Shown here in pieces: positions 1-7,037 of a DNA stretch of 8,348 nucleotides. The position numbers and the translations under genes were made by a program. The notes beneath the pieces were generated by a model that worked only from the letters and a program-made list of their open reading frames with translations, was not told the origin of the DNA and did not search any database. The DNA is from Nitrospirota bacterium. GTDB lineage: Bacteria > Nitrospirota > Nitrospiria > Nitrospirales > UBA8639. The stretch spans positions 2,091,425 to 2,099,772 of the forward strand of contig CP070743.1 in the NCBI GenBank assembly GCA_020348185.1, given 5' to 3'. The stretch's first letter is position 1. Every line of letters begins with the position of its first letter.

Positions 1-1
1 G

Positions 2-568
2 GATTATCGTCTCTACGTGGATGGAAAGCCTCGGTATGACGGCGTTCGGGATTTCCTCACCTCACGGAAGATTGATCTGCCGGAAGGAACTCACGAAGAC
101 TCATCCAGCGCCGAAACGATAGGAGGACTTGGGAACCGCAAGAATGAGTTGATCAACCAGGTGATCGAAAGCGATGGCGTTGAGGCCTACGAAGGGACCA
201 TCACCTTGGCCCGTCAGGTCCGGGACGCGGGAATCAAGATCGCGGTCGTGACATCAAGCCAGAACTGCGACGCAGTGCTTAAGGCTATCCATATCACCGA
301 TCTGTTTGATGCGAAAGTGGATGGCAATGTAATTCATCAGCAACACCTAGCTGGAAAACCCGCCCCTGATTCCTTTTTAGAAGGGGCCAAACGGTTGGGA
401 GTCGATCCGGCGAGGGGGGTGGTGGTCGAAGATGCAATCTCTGGTGTCCAGGCTGGGCGTAACGGGAAGTTCGGTTTGGTCATCGGGGTGGCCCGCAAAG
501 GTAATGTAGAAGAACTCAAGAAAAATGGGGCTGACATTGTGGTCAAGGATCTGAGCGAGTTTCTTTAG
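2..568 (+). CDS. Beta-phosphoglucomutase-family HAD phosphatase (5'-truncated)
   Basis: The reading frame is open from the window edge (codon starting at base 2) to TAG at 566-568, giving 188 residues. The true start and the first HAD motif (DxD nucleophile) lie upstream. Visible parts, counted from the first codon: cap-domain segment GLGNRKN (42-48), like the Lys/Arg-rich substrate loop of beta-phosphoglucomutases; HAD motif II in VVTSSQN (82-88); motif III lysine in AGKPAPD (Lys119); motif IV acidic pair in VVVEDAISG (Glu143-Asp144). Known family members are about 220-260 residues, so roughly 40-70 residues are missing. The family converts beta-glucose-1-phosphate to glucose-6-phosphate through a bisphosphate intermediate, in the cytoplasm. 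The GH65 gene 25 bases downstream makes exactly that substrate, which strongly favours this role over a generic phosphatase. A GTG at 17 is in frame but lies inside the conserved DYRLYVDGKPRYDG stretch and is not the real start. Confidence 0.92.
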   Translation, partial: DYRLYVDGKPRYDGVRDFLTSRKIDLPEGTHEDSSSAETIGGLGNRKNELINQVIESDGVEAYEGTITLARQVRDAGIKIAVVTSSQNCDAVLKAIHITDLFDAKVDGNVIHQQHLAGKPAPDSFLEGAKRLGVDPARGVVVEDAISGVQAGRNGKFGLVIGVARKGNVEELKKNGADIVVKDLSEFL

Positions 569-593
569 AAATGGAAAAGAAAGGCCAAATTAA

Positions 594-2987
594 ATGATAC
601 ACCATGTTCGTCTCAAACCTGATTATCACACATATCCACCCGACGAATGGAATATCATCGAGAAAAAGTTCAAGCCTGAATTTCTGGCTCAATTGGAAAC
701 CATGACGGCCACCGGAAACGGGTTTCTCGGCATGCGCGGGTCTTTTGAGGAATCAGGGCCGGTTGGTCAAGAAGGGACATTTGTTAACGGGTTTTATGAA
801 TCATGGCCCATTGTCTATGGGGAACAGGCCTACGGCTTTGCCAAGACCGGGCAAACCATTGTCAACGCGACAGATACCAAGATCATTAAATTGTATGTCG
901 ACGATGAACCATTCTGGCTGCCCAACGCCCATCTACTCAAATACGATCGCCGGCTGAGCATGAAGGCGGGGATGCTTGAACGGGAAATTCTTTGGGAGAC
1001 ACCATCCGGCAAGCATGTTCTGATCAAGTCACGACGGCTGGTGTCTTTTCAGCACCGCCATCTCGCGGCGATTTCCTATGAAGTCACAATTCAAAATGCT
1101 GAGGCTCCCGTTGTCATTTCCTCAGAAATGTGTGTCCATCAACCGACGAATAACAACAGTGAGAGTGAGGATCCTCGGCAAGCGAAAATATTCACAAACC
1201 GGGTTTTGCATCCTCAATCGCACTTTGTTCAAGATCGTCGGGTCATCCTGTGCCATTCCACAAAAAATAGCCGGATGGTCATCGCCTGCGGAATTGATCA
1301 CGACATCGAGACAGATTGTCCCCACACGCACAAGAGCACATGCTCGGAAGACTTTGGCCAAGCCGTGTTTACCGTCGAAGCTCAACCAGGACGTCCCATC
1401 CATCTGACAAAATACATGTCTTACCATGTCACCCATACCGCCTCCAAAGAAGAGATGTCTCAACGATGTGAGCGAACGCTGGACCGGGCAATCAGCCATG
1501 GTTTCTCTTCTTTACAAGCCGGCCAACAGGAATATATGGATGATTTCTGGCGTAGGAGCGATGTCCAGGTCAGTGGGCTAAGCCCAAAGAGCACCAAACG
1601 GTCTAATACGGAAATTCAGCAAGCCATTCGCTTTAACCTCTTTCACATATTGCAAGCCTCGGCCCGCGCGGAAATTACCGGAGTCGCAGCTAAAGGTCTC
1701 ACGGGGCAGGCTTATGAAGGCCAATATTTCTGGGATACTGAAATCTATGTGATGCCGTTCTTGATTTACACAAATCCACGAATTGCCAAAAGTTTATTGA
1801 CCTTTCGCTACCGCATGTTGGACAAGGCAAAGGAACGGGCCAGGGAGCTCGGGAAACGTGGTGCCATGTATCCATGGAGGACCATTAATGGAGAAGAAGC
1901 CTCTGCGTATTATGCAGCAGGAACGGCTCAGTATCATATCAACGCCGACATCATGTATGCCCTCCAGAAATATATCAGTGCCACCGGCGATACAGAATTT
2001 CTCAAGGAGTATGGGTCGGAAATGCTCGTAGAAACTGCCCGCTTGTGGGCCGATCTTGGATTTTTTTCACAGAGGAGAGGCGGCAAGTTTTGTATTAACG
2101 GCGTGACGGGGCCTGATGAGTATAACACTGTGGTAGACAATAACCTCTTTACCAATATCATGGCACGGGGAAACCTTCGGTATGCAGCCCAAACGATCGA
2201 ATGGCTTCAAAATAAAGAGCCGGAGGCCTTCGCTATTTTGCAAAAGAAAACCGAGTTGGATCTGGCTGAAGTAACTCATTGGAAGGAAGCGGCCGAGAAG
2301 ATGTATGTTCCTTTTGATGAAAAGCTGGGAATTAATCCGCAGGATGAGAGTTTCTTGAATAAGGAACCGTGGGACTTTGAAAATACCCCCGCAGATAAAT
2401 ACCCGTTACTGTTGTCCTTCCACCCACTGACCATTTACCGCCACCAGGTGATCAAACAGGCTGACGTAATCCTAGCCATGTTTCTCTTGGGAAATGATTT
2501 TTCGTTAGAGCAAAAGAAAGCCAATTTTGAATTTTATGATCCGCTCACGACCGGAGATTCTTCTCTTTCCTCTTGTATTCAAAGCATCATCGCCGCCGAA
2601 ATTGGGAATCCTGAGAAAGCGATTCAATATGCCCTCACAGCATTACTGATGGATCTGGCTGACGTGGGGGGCAACGTGAAGGATGGTTGCCACATTGCTT
2701 CCATGGGTGGCACCTGGATGATGATGGTCTATGGCGCGGCGGGAATGCGAGATTATAATGGGTTATTATCATTTCGGCCCCGGAGGCCCGCGAATGCAAC
2801 GGGGAAATTACGGATTCCTTTGACCGTCAGAGGTCAATTTCTCCAGGTGGAAATTGATTCTGATGAGCGTGTCGCAAGGTATTCCCTAAAAGAAGGTGAT
2901 GGGTTGACGATTGTTCATGATGATGAGGAAATTCGGCTCACACCTGAGGATCCTATTGCCACACGGCCCCTTGTTGTAGGTTCTTAA
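594..2987 (+). CDS. Glycoside hydrolase family 65 disaccharide phosphorylase (kojibiose/maltose/trehalose phosphorylase type)
   Basis: This 797-residue protein has the usual GH65 length and order. The N-terminal beta-sandwich domain (about 1-300) carries GNGFLGMRGSFEE (41-53). A linker leads to an (alpha/alpha)6 barrel (about 340-720), followed by a short C-terminal beta domain (about 725-797). Catalytic-domain signatures are FWDTE (379-383), the general-acid glutamate in TGPDEY (Glu509), the phosphate-site lysine-glutamine in IKQADV (621-622), TGDSSLS (653-659) and DGCHIASMGGTW (697-708). Retention of the phosphate-binding positions argues for phosphorolysis to beta-glucose-1-phosphate rather than hydrolysis. 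The acceptor sugar cannot be read from the sequence. The start is ATG 594, nine bases after AGAAAGG (578-584), and it gives a normal N-terminus. The gene sits 25 bases after the beta-phosphoglucomutase gene, the classic partner. TGDSSLS, in place of the THDSSLS of well-studied maltose phosphorylases, recalls the actinobacterial Rv3401-type subgroup. Family assignment is firm; specificity is open. Confidence 0.95.
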   Translation: MIHHVRLKPDYHTYPPDEWNIIEKKFKPEFLAQLETMTATGNGFLGMRGSFEESGPVGQEGTFVNGFYESWPIVYGEQAYGFAKTGQTIVNATDTKIIKLYVDDEPFWLPNAHLLKYDRRLSMKAGMLEREILWETPSGKHVLIKSRRLVSFQHRHLAAISYEVTIQNAEAPVVISSEMCVHQPTNNNSESEDPRQAKIFTNRVLHPQSHFVQDRRVILCHSTKNSRMVIACGIDHDIETDCPHTHKSTCSEDFGQAVFTVEAQPGRPIHLTKYMSYHVTHTASKEEMSQRCERTLDRAISHGFSSLQAGQQEYMDDFWRRSDVQVSGLSPKSTKRSNTEIQQAIRFNLFHILQASARAEITGVAAKGLTGQAYEGQYFWDTEIYVMPFLIYTNPRIAKSLLTFRYRMLDKAKERARELGKRGAMYPWRTINGEEASAYYAAGTAQYHINADIMYALQKYISATGDTEFLKEYGSEMLVETARLWADLGFFSQRRGGKFCINGVTGPDEYNTVVDNNLFTNIMARGNLRYAAQTIEWLQNKEPEAFAILQKKTELDLAEVTHWKEAAEKMYVPFDEKLGINPQDESFLNKEPWDFENTPADKYPLLLSFHPLTIYRHQVIKQADVILAMFLLGNDFSLEQKKANFEFYDPLTTGDSSLSSCIQSIIAAEIGNPEKAIQYALTALLMDLADVGGNVKDGCHIASMGGTWMMMVYGAAGMRDYNGLLSFRPRRPANATGKLRIPLTVRGQFLQVEIDSDERVARYSLKEGDGLTIVHDDEEIRLTPEDPIATRPLVVGS

Positions 2988-3043
2988 GCTTTCTGCTGAA
3001 TGGGGATTTCAAGAATAACCTGTCGTCGCTTACCCACTTTGAC

Positions 3044-4276
3044 ATGCGCCTTCTGGTACTCAATTGTGGCAGTTCTTCTTTGAAGTTTCGTCTCCTAGAT
3101 GTGGATCCGGAGAAACAAGACGTTGTGCAAATCCTGGTCAATGGTGCGGTCAAGGGAATCGGGGGAACTGGGACCCTTGAATTACAGACGAAAGGGGATA
3201 CAAGACCTGTCACCGATGAATCCATTCCGGATCATGGCCATGCCATTCAATGGGCATTTGACGCCTTGGAAAAAGAGTTGAAGGAACGAAGTCAAACAAC
3301 CGGACCGCTTAAGGTGGACGCTGTGGGCCATCGGGTTGTCCATGGAGGAGAGCGATTCTCTTCACCAGTTGTCATTAATGAGGCCATTGAGAAAGAAATC
3401 GACGGGTTGAGCGAACTTGCTCCTTTACACAACCCTGCATGTCTGGAAGGGATTCGAGGGGCCAGGAAAGTACTGGGCGAAAAGATTCCAATGGTCGCCG
3501 TGTTTGATACGGCTTTTCATCAAAACATGCCACCTGTTGCTAAAACCTACGCACTCCCTCATGAATTGATATCCCGGTATCGCATCCGTCGATATGGTTT
3601 TCACGGAATTGCTCATGCTTCACTATCTACCGGCTATTCGGCATTCACGGGAAAGCGTCTCGAGGACACAAGACTGATTACTCTGCAACTCGGCAATGGT
3701 TGCTCGATCACCGCTATAGCCGGAGGCAAATCCATTGAGACCTCAATGGGCTTTACCCCTTTGGAAGGCCTTGTGATGGGTACCCGCTCGGGAGATGTTG
3801 ATCCGTCCCTGGTGAGCTTTCTCTCTGAAAGAGAAGGTGTTGATGCCGCCAAGGTCGAGCGGTGGCTGAACGAAGAATCAGGACTTCTGGGACTCTCTGG
3901 CCGAACCAACGACATGCGGGAACTTCTCTCTGCCGCCACGCAGGAGCACGACGAGCGCGCTCAGCTGGCCATTAATTTGTTCTGTTACAGAATTCGCAAA
4001 TACATCGGGGCGTACCTGTCGGTGCTTGGAGGTTCAGATGCCGTTGTGTTTGGAGGTGGAATTGGCGAAGCCTCACCTGACATTCGAGCCCGTGTGTGTG
4101 AGGGAATGGAATGGTGCGGATTACGGTTGGATCCTGATCGTAATCGTGCATGCGTGGGACTGTCCGAGGGAACTGCCTCCGAGATCAGCCAAGATGGGGC
4201 CCTTGTGAAGGCCTACGTGGTCGCAGCAGATGAAGAAACCTGGATTGCGAAAGAGACTGTGAGATGCCTGACTTAA
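3044..4276 (+). CDS. ackA: Acetate kinase (acetate/propionate kinase family)
   Basis: The 410-residue length is normal for the family. Acetate kinase interconverts acetyl phosphate + ADP with acetate + ATP, in the cytoplasm. Family motifs in order: NCGSSSLKF (7-15), GHRVVHGG with the substrate arginine Arg97, PLHNP with His129, VFDTAFH with catalytic Asp155, YGFHG with His187, LGNG (216-219), TSMGFTPLEGLVMGTRSGDVDP with Arg248, SGRTND (285-290), VVFGGGIGE (334-342) and a C-terminal ADEE (395-398). One oddity: the residue before LGNG is Gln215, where the classic enzyme has His (His208 in Methanosarcina thermophila). The N-terminus MRLLVLNCGSSS fits the family exactly, so ATG 3044 is secure, although no good Shine-Dalgarno is visible before it. 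The gene follows GH65 by 56 bases and precedes xfp, whose product acetyl phosphate is its substrate. ATP-forming acetate release is the likely direction (inference). Confidence 0.96.
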   Translation: MRLLVLNCGSSSLKFRLLDVDPEKQDVVQILVNGAVKGIGGTGTLELQTKGDTRPVTDESIPDHGHAIQWAFDALEKELKERSQTTGPLKVDAVGHRVVHGGERFSSPVVINEAIEKEIDGLSELAPLHNPACLEGIRGARKVLGEKIPMVAVFDTAFHQNMPPVAKTYALPHELISRYRIRRYGFHGIAHASLSTGYSAFTGKRLEDTRLITLQLGNGCSITAIAGGKSIETSMGFTPLEGLVMGTRSGDVDPSLVSFLSEREGVDAAKVERWLNEESGLLGLSGRTNDMRELLSAATQEHDERAQLAINLFCYRIRKYIGAYLSVLGGSDAVVFGGGIGEASPDIRARVCEGMEWCGLRLDPDRNRACVGLSEGTASEISQDGALVKAYVVAADEETWIAKETVRCLT

Positions 4277-4470
4277 GAACAACGGGTCAAATGGGTCGAA
4301 GAGCTAAGATGTCTAAAGGGGCCACAAAGTCGAAGGGGTCAAAGAGGTCATAAGAGAGGTCTTTCTACACTTTTGACCGTTTAGACGCTTTAACCTTTTA
4401 GGCAATTCGACCCTCTTGATGACTGGACCTTTTTGACTTTGGGACCTTTTACACTTTTTCGACCTTTTTT
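4273..4470. repeat. Imperfect palindromic intergenic element built of 9-base GTCNAARRG units (copy 1)
   Basis: The gap between ackA and xfp is almost wholly repetitive. On the + strand GTC recurs at 4286, 4295, 4311, 4329, 4338, 4347 and 4359, mostly at steps of 9 or 18 bases and followed by purines. From about 4366 the pattern flips to its complement: GAC falls at 4375, 4384, 4409, 4426, 4435, 4443 and 4461, followed by T-rich runs. The halves pair. GGTCGAA (4294-4300) matches TTCGACC (4458-4464), and GTCGAAGGGGTC (4329-4340) pairs over 12 positions with GACCTTTTTGAC (4426-4437), counting G-U pairs. Pairing continues outward to about 4316/4450 with two single-base bulges, and inward weakly to 4348-4361/4409-4422. 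A T6 run (4465-4470) follows. Copy 2 lies after xfp. Possible roles are a structured RNA, a processing or attenuation site, or a remnant of a small mobile repeat. No function is established. Confidence 0.85.
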
Positions 4471-4476
4471 ATTAAT

Positions 4477-4481
4477 AGGAG
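4477..4481 (+). promoter_or_regulatory. Shine-Dalgarno site of xfp
   Basis: AGGAG lies six bases before ATG 4488. It is the strongest ribosome-binding site in the window and begins only seven bases after the T6 run that closes the palindromic element, so folding of that element could affect access to it (inference). Confidence 0.8.
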
Positions 4482-4487
4482 AACTGC

Positions 4488-6896
4488 ATGGCTAATCCCT
4501 TATCAAAAAAGGAACTGGAGCTCATTGATTCGTACTGGCGAGCGGCGAATTACCTTTCCGTTGGTCAGATTTATCTCTATGACAACCCCTTATTGAAAAA
4601 GCCGTTGAAAAAGGAACATATTAAGCCACGGCTGCTGGGGCACTGGGGAACGACCCCGGGATTGAACTTTCTGTACGTTCATCTGAATCGCATTATTAAA
4701 AAGCATGACCTCGATATGATTTATATCACCGGTCCGGGGCACGGTGGACCAGGCTTGGTTGCCAATGCCTACCTTGAGGGAACTTACAGCGAGGTCTATC
4801 ACAATATTCCGCAGGATGAGGAAGGGATGAAACGTCTCTTTACACAATTTTCATTTCCGGGTGGCATCCCAAGTCACGTGGCTCCGGAAACTCCTGGCTC
4901 AATTCATGAAGGAGGAGAATTAGGTTACGCCCTCTCACACGCGTATGGGGCGGCGTTCGACAATCCGAATTTAATTGTGGCTTGCGTGATCGGTGATGGG
5001 GAGGCGGAAACCGGCCCTTTGGCAACCAGTTGGCATTCCAACAAATTTCTCAATCCGGAGAAGGACGGAGTGGTGCTGCCTATTCTTCACCTCAATGGGT
5101 ACAAGATTGCCAACCCCTGCGTGCTGGCCAGGATCAGCCACGAAGAGCTGGATCACCTCTTCCGCGGCTATGGCTATACCCCCTATTTCGTCGAAGGCGA
5201 GGAGCCCACGAAGATGCACCAACTCATGGCTGACACGCTTGATAAAATCACCAAAAAAATTCAGGCCATTAAAACGGAGGCACGAAAGAATAAAGGCAAG
5301 GTGCGGCCACAATGGCCCATGATCATTCTCCGCACTCCCAAGGGGTGGACTTGTCCAAAAGAAATTGACGGAAAGCGGACGGAAGGGTACTGGCGCTCCC
5401 ATCAGGTCCCTATGGGCGAAATGCACGAAAAACCCGGCCATGTGCGAATCCTCGAGAAATGGATGAAGAGTTACCGGCCAACGGAGCTGTTTGACAAAAC
5501 TGGCCAACTGAAATCCGAATTGGCAGACCTCCCTCCCAAGGGCGACCGGCGGATGAGTGCCAATCCGCATACCAACGGCGGCCTGTTGCTCAAGGATCTC
5601 CGCATGCCGGATTTCCGCGATTATGCGGTGAAGGTGGCTTCCCCTGGATCGGTCACGGCTGAATCCACCCGAGTTATGGGCAAGTTTCTTCGGGACGTCA
5701 TGAAACTCAATATGGCAGAAAAAAATTTCCGCCTTTTTAGTCCGGATGAAAACAATTCCAACCGTTGGCAGGATGCCTTGGAAGTGACCAACCGTACGTG
5801 GGTTGCCGACACCTACCCCTACGACGACCACCTTTCCCCTGACGGTCGAGTCATGGAGATGTTGAGTGAGCACCAGTGCCAGGGCTGGCTGGAAGGCTAC
5901 TTGCTCACCGGACGACATGGGTTTTTCTCCTGCTACGAGGCCTTCATTCATATTATCGATTCCATGTTCAACCAGCACGCGAAGTGGCTCAAAGTGTGTA
6001 ACCATATTCCTTGGCGTTTTCCAATCGCCTCCCTCAATTATCTCCTCTCCTCCCATGTCTGGCGACAAGACCACAATGGGTTCAGCCATCAGGATCCTGG
6101 ATTTATTGATCACGTGGTCAACAAAAAAGCGGAGGTCGTTCGGGTCTATTTACCGCCGGACGCGAACTGTCTGCTCACAGTCACAAACCACTGCCTTCGA
6201 AGTCGGAACTACGTCAACGTCGTCGTGGCAGGAAAACAACCATCTCCTCAATGGCTCACCATGGACCAGGCTATTAAACATTGCAGCGCTGGATTAGGGA
6301 TTTGGGAATGGGCAAGCAACGACCGGGGGGGTGAACCGGACGTGGTCATGGTCTGTTGTGGTGATAGCCCCACGCTTGAAACACTTGCCGCCGTTGATCT
6401 TCTCCGCACCTATGTTCCAGAAGTCAAGGTCCGGGTGATCAATGTGGTCAACCTTATGAAACTCCAGCCTCCAAGCGAACATCCGCATGGTCTGAGCGAT
6501 CATGATTTTGACGCCCTCTTTACCAAGGATAAACCCATTATATTTGCATTTCATGGTTATCCATGGCTGATTCACCGGCTGACCTACCGCCGGTCCAATC
6601 ATAGGAATCTGCATGTCCGTGGGTACAAGGAAGAGGGCACAACCACAACACCGTTCGACATGTGCGTACTCAATGACATCGATCGATTTCATCTCGTTGA
6701 CGATGTGATCGACCGCGTACCGAAACTGGAATCCCGGGCGGCGTACGCCAAACAAGCCATACGCGATAAACTCCTCGAGCACAAACAGTACATCGCCAAA
6801 TATGGCGATGATATGCCCGAAATCAGTGGTTGGCAATGGGGAAAACGTGGAGGGAAAGGTCGTAGAGGAACTACAACTGAATCGGATAATGTTTAA
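4488..6896 (+). CDS. xfp: Xylulose-5-phosphate/fructose-6-phosphate phosphoketolase
   Basis: The 802-residue thiamine-diphosphate enzyme has full family length. It cleaves xylulose-5-phosphate with phosphate to acetyl phosphate + glyceraldehyde-3-phosphate; many members also take fructose-6-phosphate, and which applies here cannot be read off. Visible signatures: GHWGTTPG with His52, GPGHGGPG (82-89) with His85, the ThDP/Mg motif GDGEAETGP (169-177) with LNGYKI (202-207), GYWRSHQVPMG with His305, and GRHGFFSCYEAF (475-486), whose Glu484 is the expected cofactor-activating glutamate. HNGFSHQDPG (529-538) is also typical. The start is ATG 4488 behind AGGAG. After the usual C-terminal GWQWG (781-785) there is an extra basic tail (786-802, five Lys/Arg, rich in Gly) that looks dispensable. 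The gene is flanked on both sides by copies of one palindromic repeat. Its neighbours, acetate kinase and transketolase, use its product and supply its substrates. Confidence 0.97.
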   Translation: MANPLSKKELELIDSYWRAANYLSVGQIYLYDNPLLKKPLKKEHIKPRLLGHWGTTPGLNFLYVHLNRIIKKHDLDMIYITGPGHGGPGLVANAYLEGTYSEVYHNIPQDEEGMKRLFTQFSFPGGIPSHVAPETPGSIHEGGELGYALSHAYGAAFDNPNLIVACVIGDGEAETGPLATSWHSNKFLNPEKDGVVLPILHLNGYKIANPCVLARISHEELDHLFRGYGYTPYFVEGEEPTKMHQLMADTLDKITKKIQAIKTEARKNKGKVRPQWPMIILRTPKGWTCPKEIDGKRTEGYWRSHQVPMGEMHEKPGHVRILEKWMKSYRPTELFDKTGQLKSELADLPPKGDRRMSANPHTNGGLLLKDLRMPDFRDYAVKVASPGSVTAESTRVMGKFLRDVMKLNMAEKNFRLFSPDENNSNRWQDALEVTNRTWVADTYPYDDHLSPDGRVMEMLSEHQCQGWLEGYLLTGRHGFFSCYEAFIHIIDSMFNQHAKWLKVCNHIPWRFPIASLNYLLSSHVWRQDHNGFSHQDPGFIDHVVNKKAEVVRVYLPPDANCLLTVTNHCLRSRNYVNVVVAGKQPSPQWLTMDQAIKHCSAGLGIWEWASNDRGGEPDVVMVCCGDSPTLETLAAVDLLRTYVPEVKVRVINVVNLMKLQPPSEHPHGLSDHDFDALFTKDKPIIFAFHGYPWLIHRLTYRRSNHRNLHVRGYKEEGTTTTPFDMCVLNDIDRFHLVDDVIDRVPKLESRAAYAKQAIRDKLLEHKQYIAKYGDDMPEISGWQWGKRGGKGRRGTTTESDNV

Positions 6897-6991
6897 GAAC
6901 AAGTGAGGTCCAAGGGGTCGAAAAAGTCTAAAAGTCGAAGAGGTCGTCTTTAGGAGGCTTCTGGCCTCTTTGACCTTTTGGATCCTTACAC
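6893..6991. repeat. Palindromic intergenic element with 9-base units (copy 2, shortened)
   Basis: This is a shorter relative of the element upstream of xfp. It starts with the same ten bases, TTAAGAACAA (6893-6902; copy 1 at 4273-4282), which include the upstream stop codon. It then shares in order GGGTCGAA, GTCTAAA, AGTCGAA and GAGGTC. GTC falls at 6908, 6917, 6926, 6934 and 6943, a 9-base period with one 8-base step. The second half runs as 9-base units GGCCTCTTT, GACCTTTTG and GATCCTTAC (6963-6989), and TTACAC (6986-6991) matches the TTACAC of copy 1 (4449-4454). GTCGAAGAGGTC (6934-6945) pairs over all 12 positions with GGCCTCTTTGAC (6963-6974), including two G-U pairs, around a 17-base loop. 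A competing smaller hairpin is GAGGC (6954-6958) with GCCTC (6964-6968). The T-run after the stem is short and interrupted, so a standard terminator is doubtful. Confidence 0.82.
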
Positions 6992-7023
6992 CAATTGGCA
7001 GTTAAAACTTTCAGTTTCACCAA

Positions 7024-7029
7024 GAAAGG
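7024..7029 (+). promoter_or_regulatory. Shine-Dalgarno site of transketolase
   Basis: GAAAGG lies eight bases before ATG 7038 and supports that start. It resembles the AGAAAGG site in front of the GH65 gene. Confidence 0.7.
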
Positions 7030-7037
7030 TTCCCGAT

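Noticed and set aside
1122..1499. Minus-strand and alternative plus-strand open frames within the GH65 gene
   Set aside because: Fully inside a continuous, well-conserved GH65 reading frame; no independent support.
4373..4401. Possible sigma-70 promoter (TTGACC with a weak TTTTAG 17 bases later) before xfp
   Set aside because: TTGACC is simply one unit of the 9-base repeat, and the -10 candidate is poor. A better TATTAA at 4470 is 31 bases from the nearest TTGACT. Not supportable.
4458..4470. Classical intrinsic terminator ending in the T6 run before xfp
   Set aside because: The sequence pairing with TTCGACC is about 160 bases upstream, so there is no compact GC-rich hairpin directly before the T-run. 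It is kept as part of the palindromic element instead.
4277..4487. CRISPR array or insertion-sequence ends in the repetitive gap
   Set aside because: Units are about 9 bases, degenerate and without unique spacers. No transposase and no clear target-site duplication is visible.
4971..6113. Long open frame on the minus strand (380 codons) inside xfp
   Set aside because: It lies fully antisense to a phosphoketolase with intact motifs. Its translation shows no recognisable domain and it has no neighbours on that strand. Codon bias of the + strand gene explains the opening.
6294..6902. Minus-strand open frame (202 codons) over the xfp 3' end
   Set aside because: Antisense shadow of xfp; no family resemblance and no credible start context.
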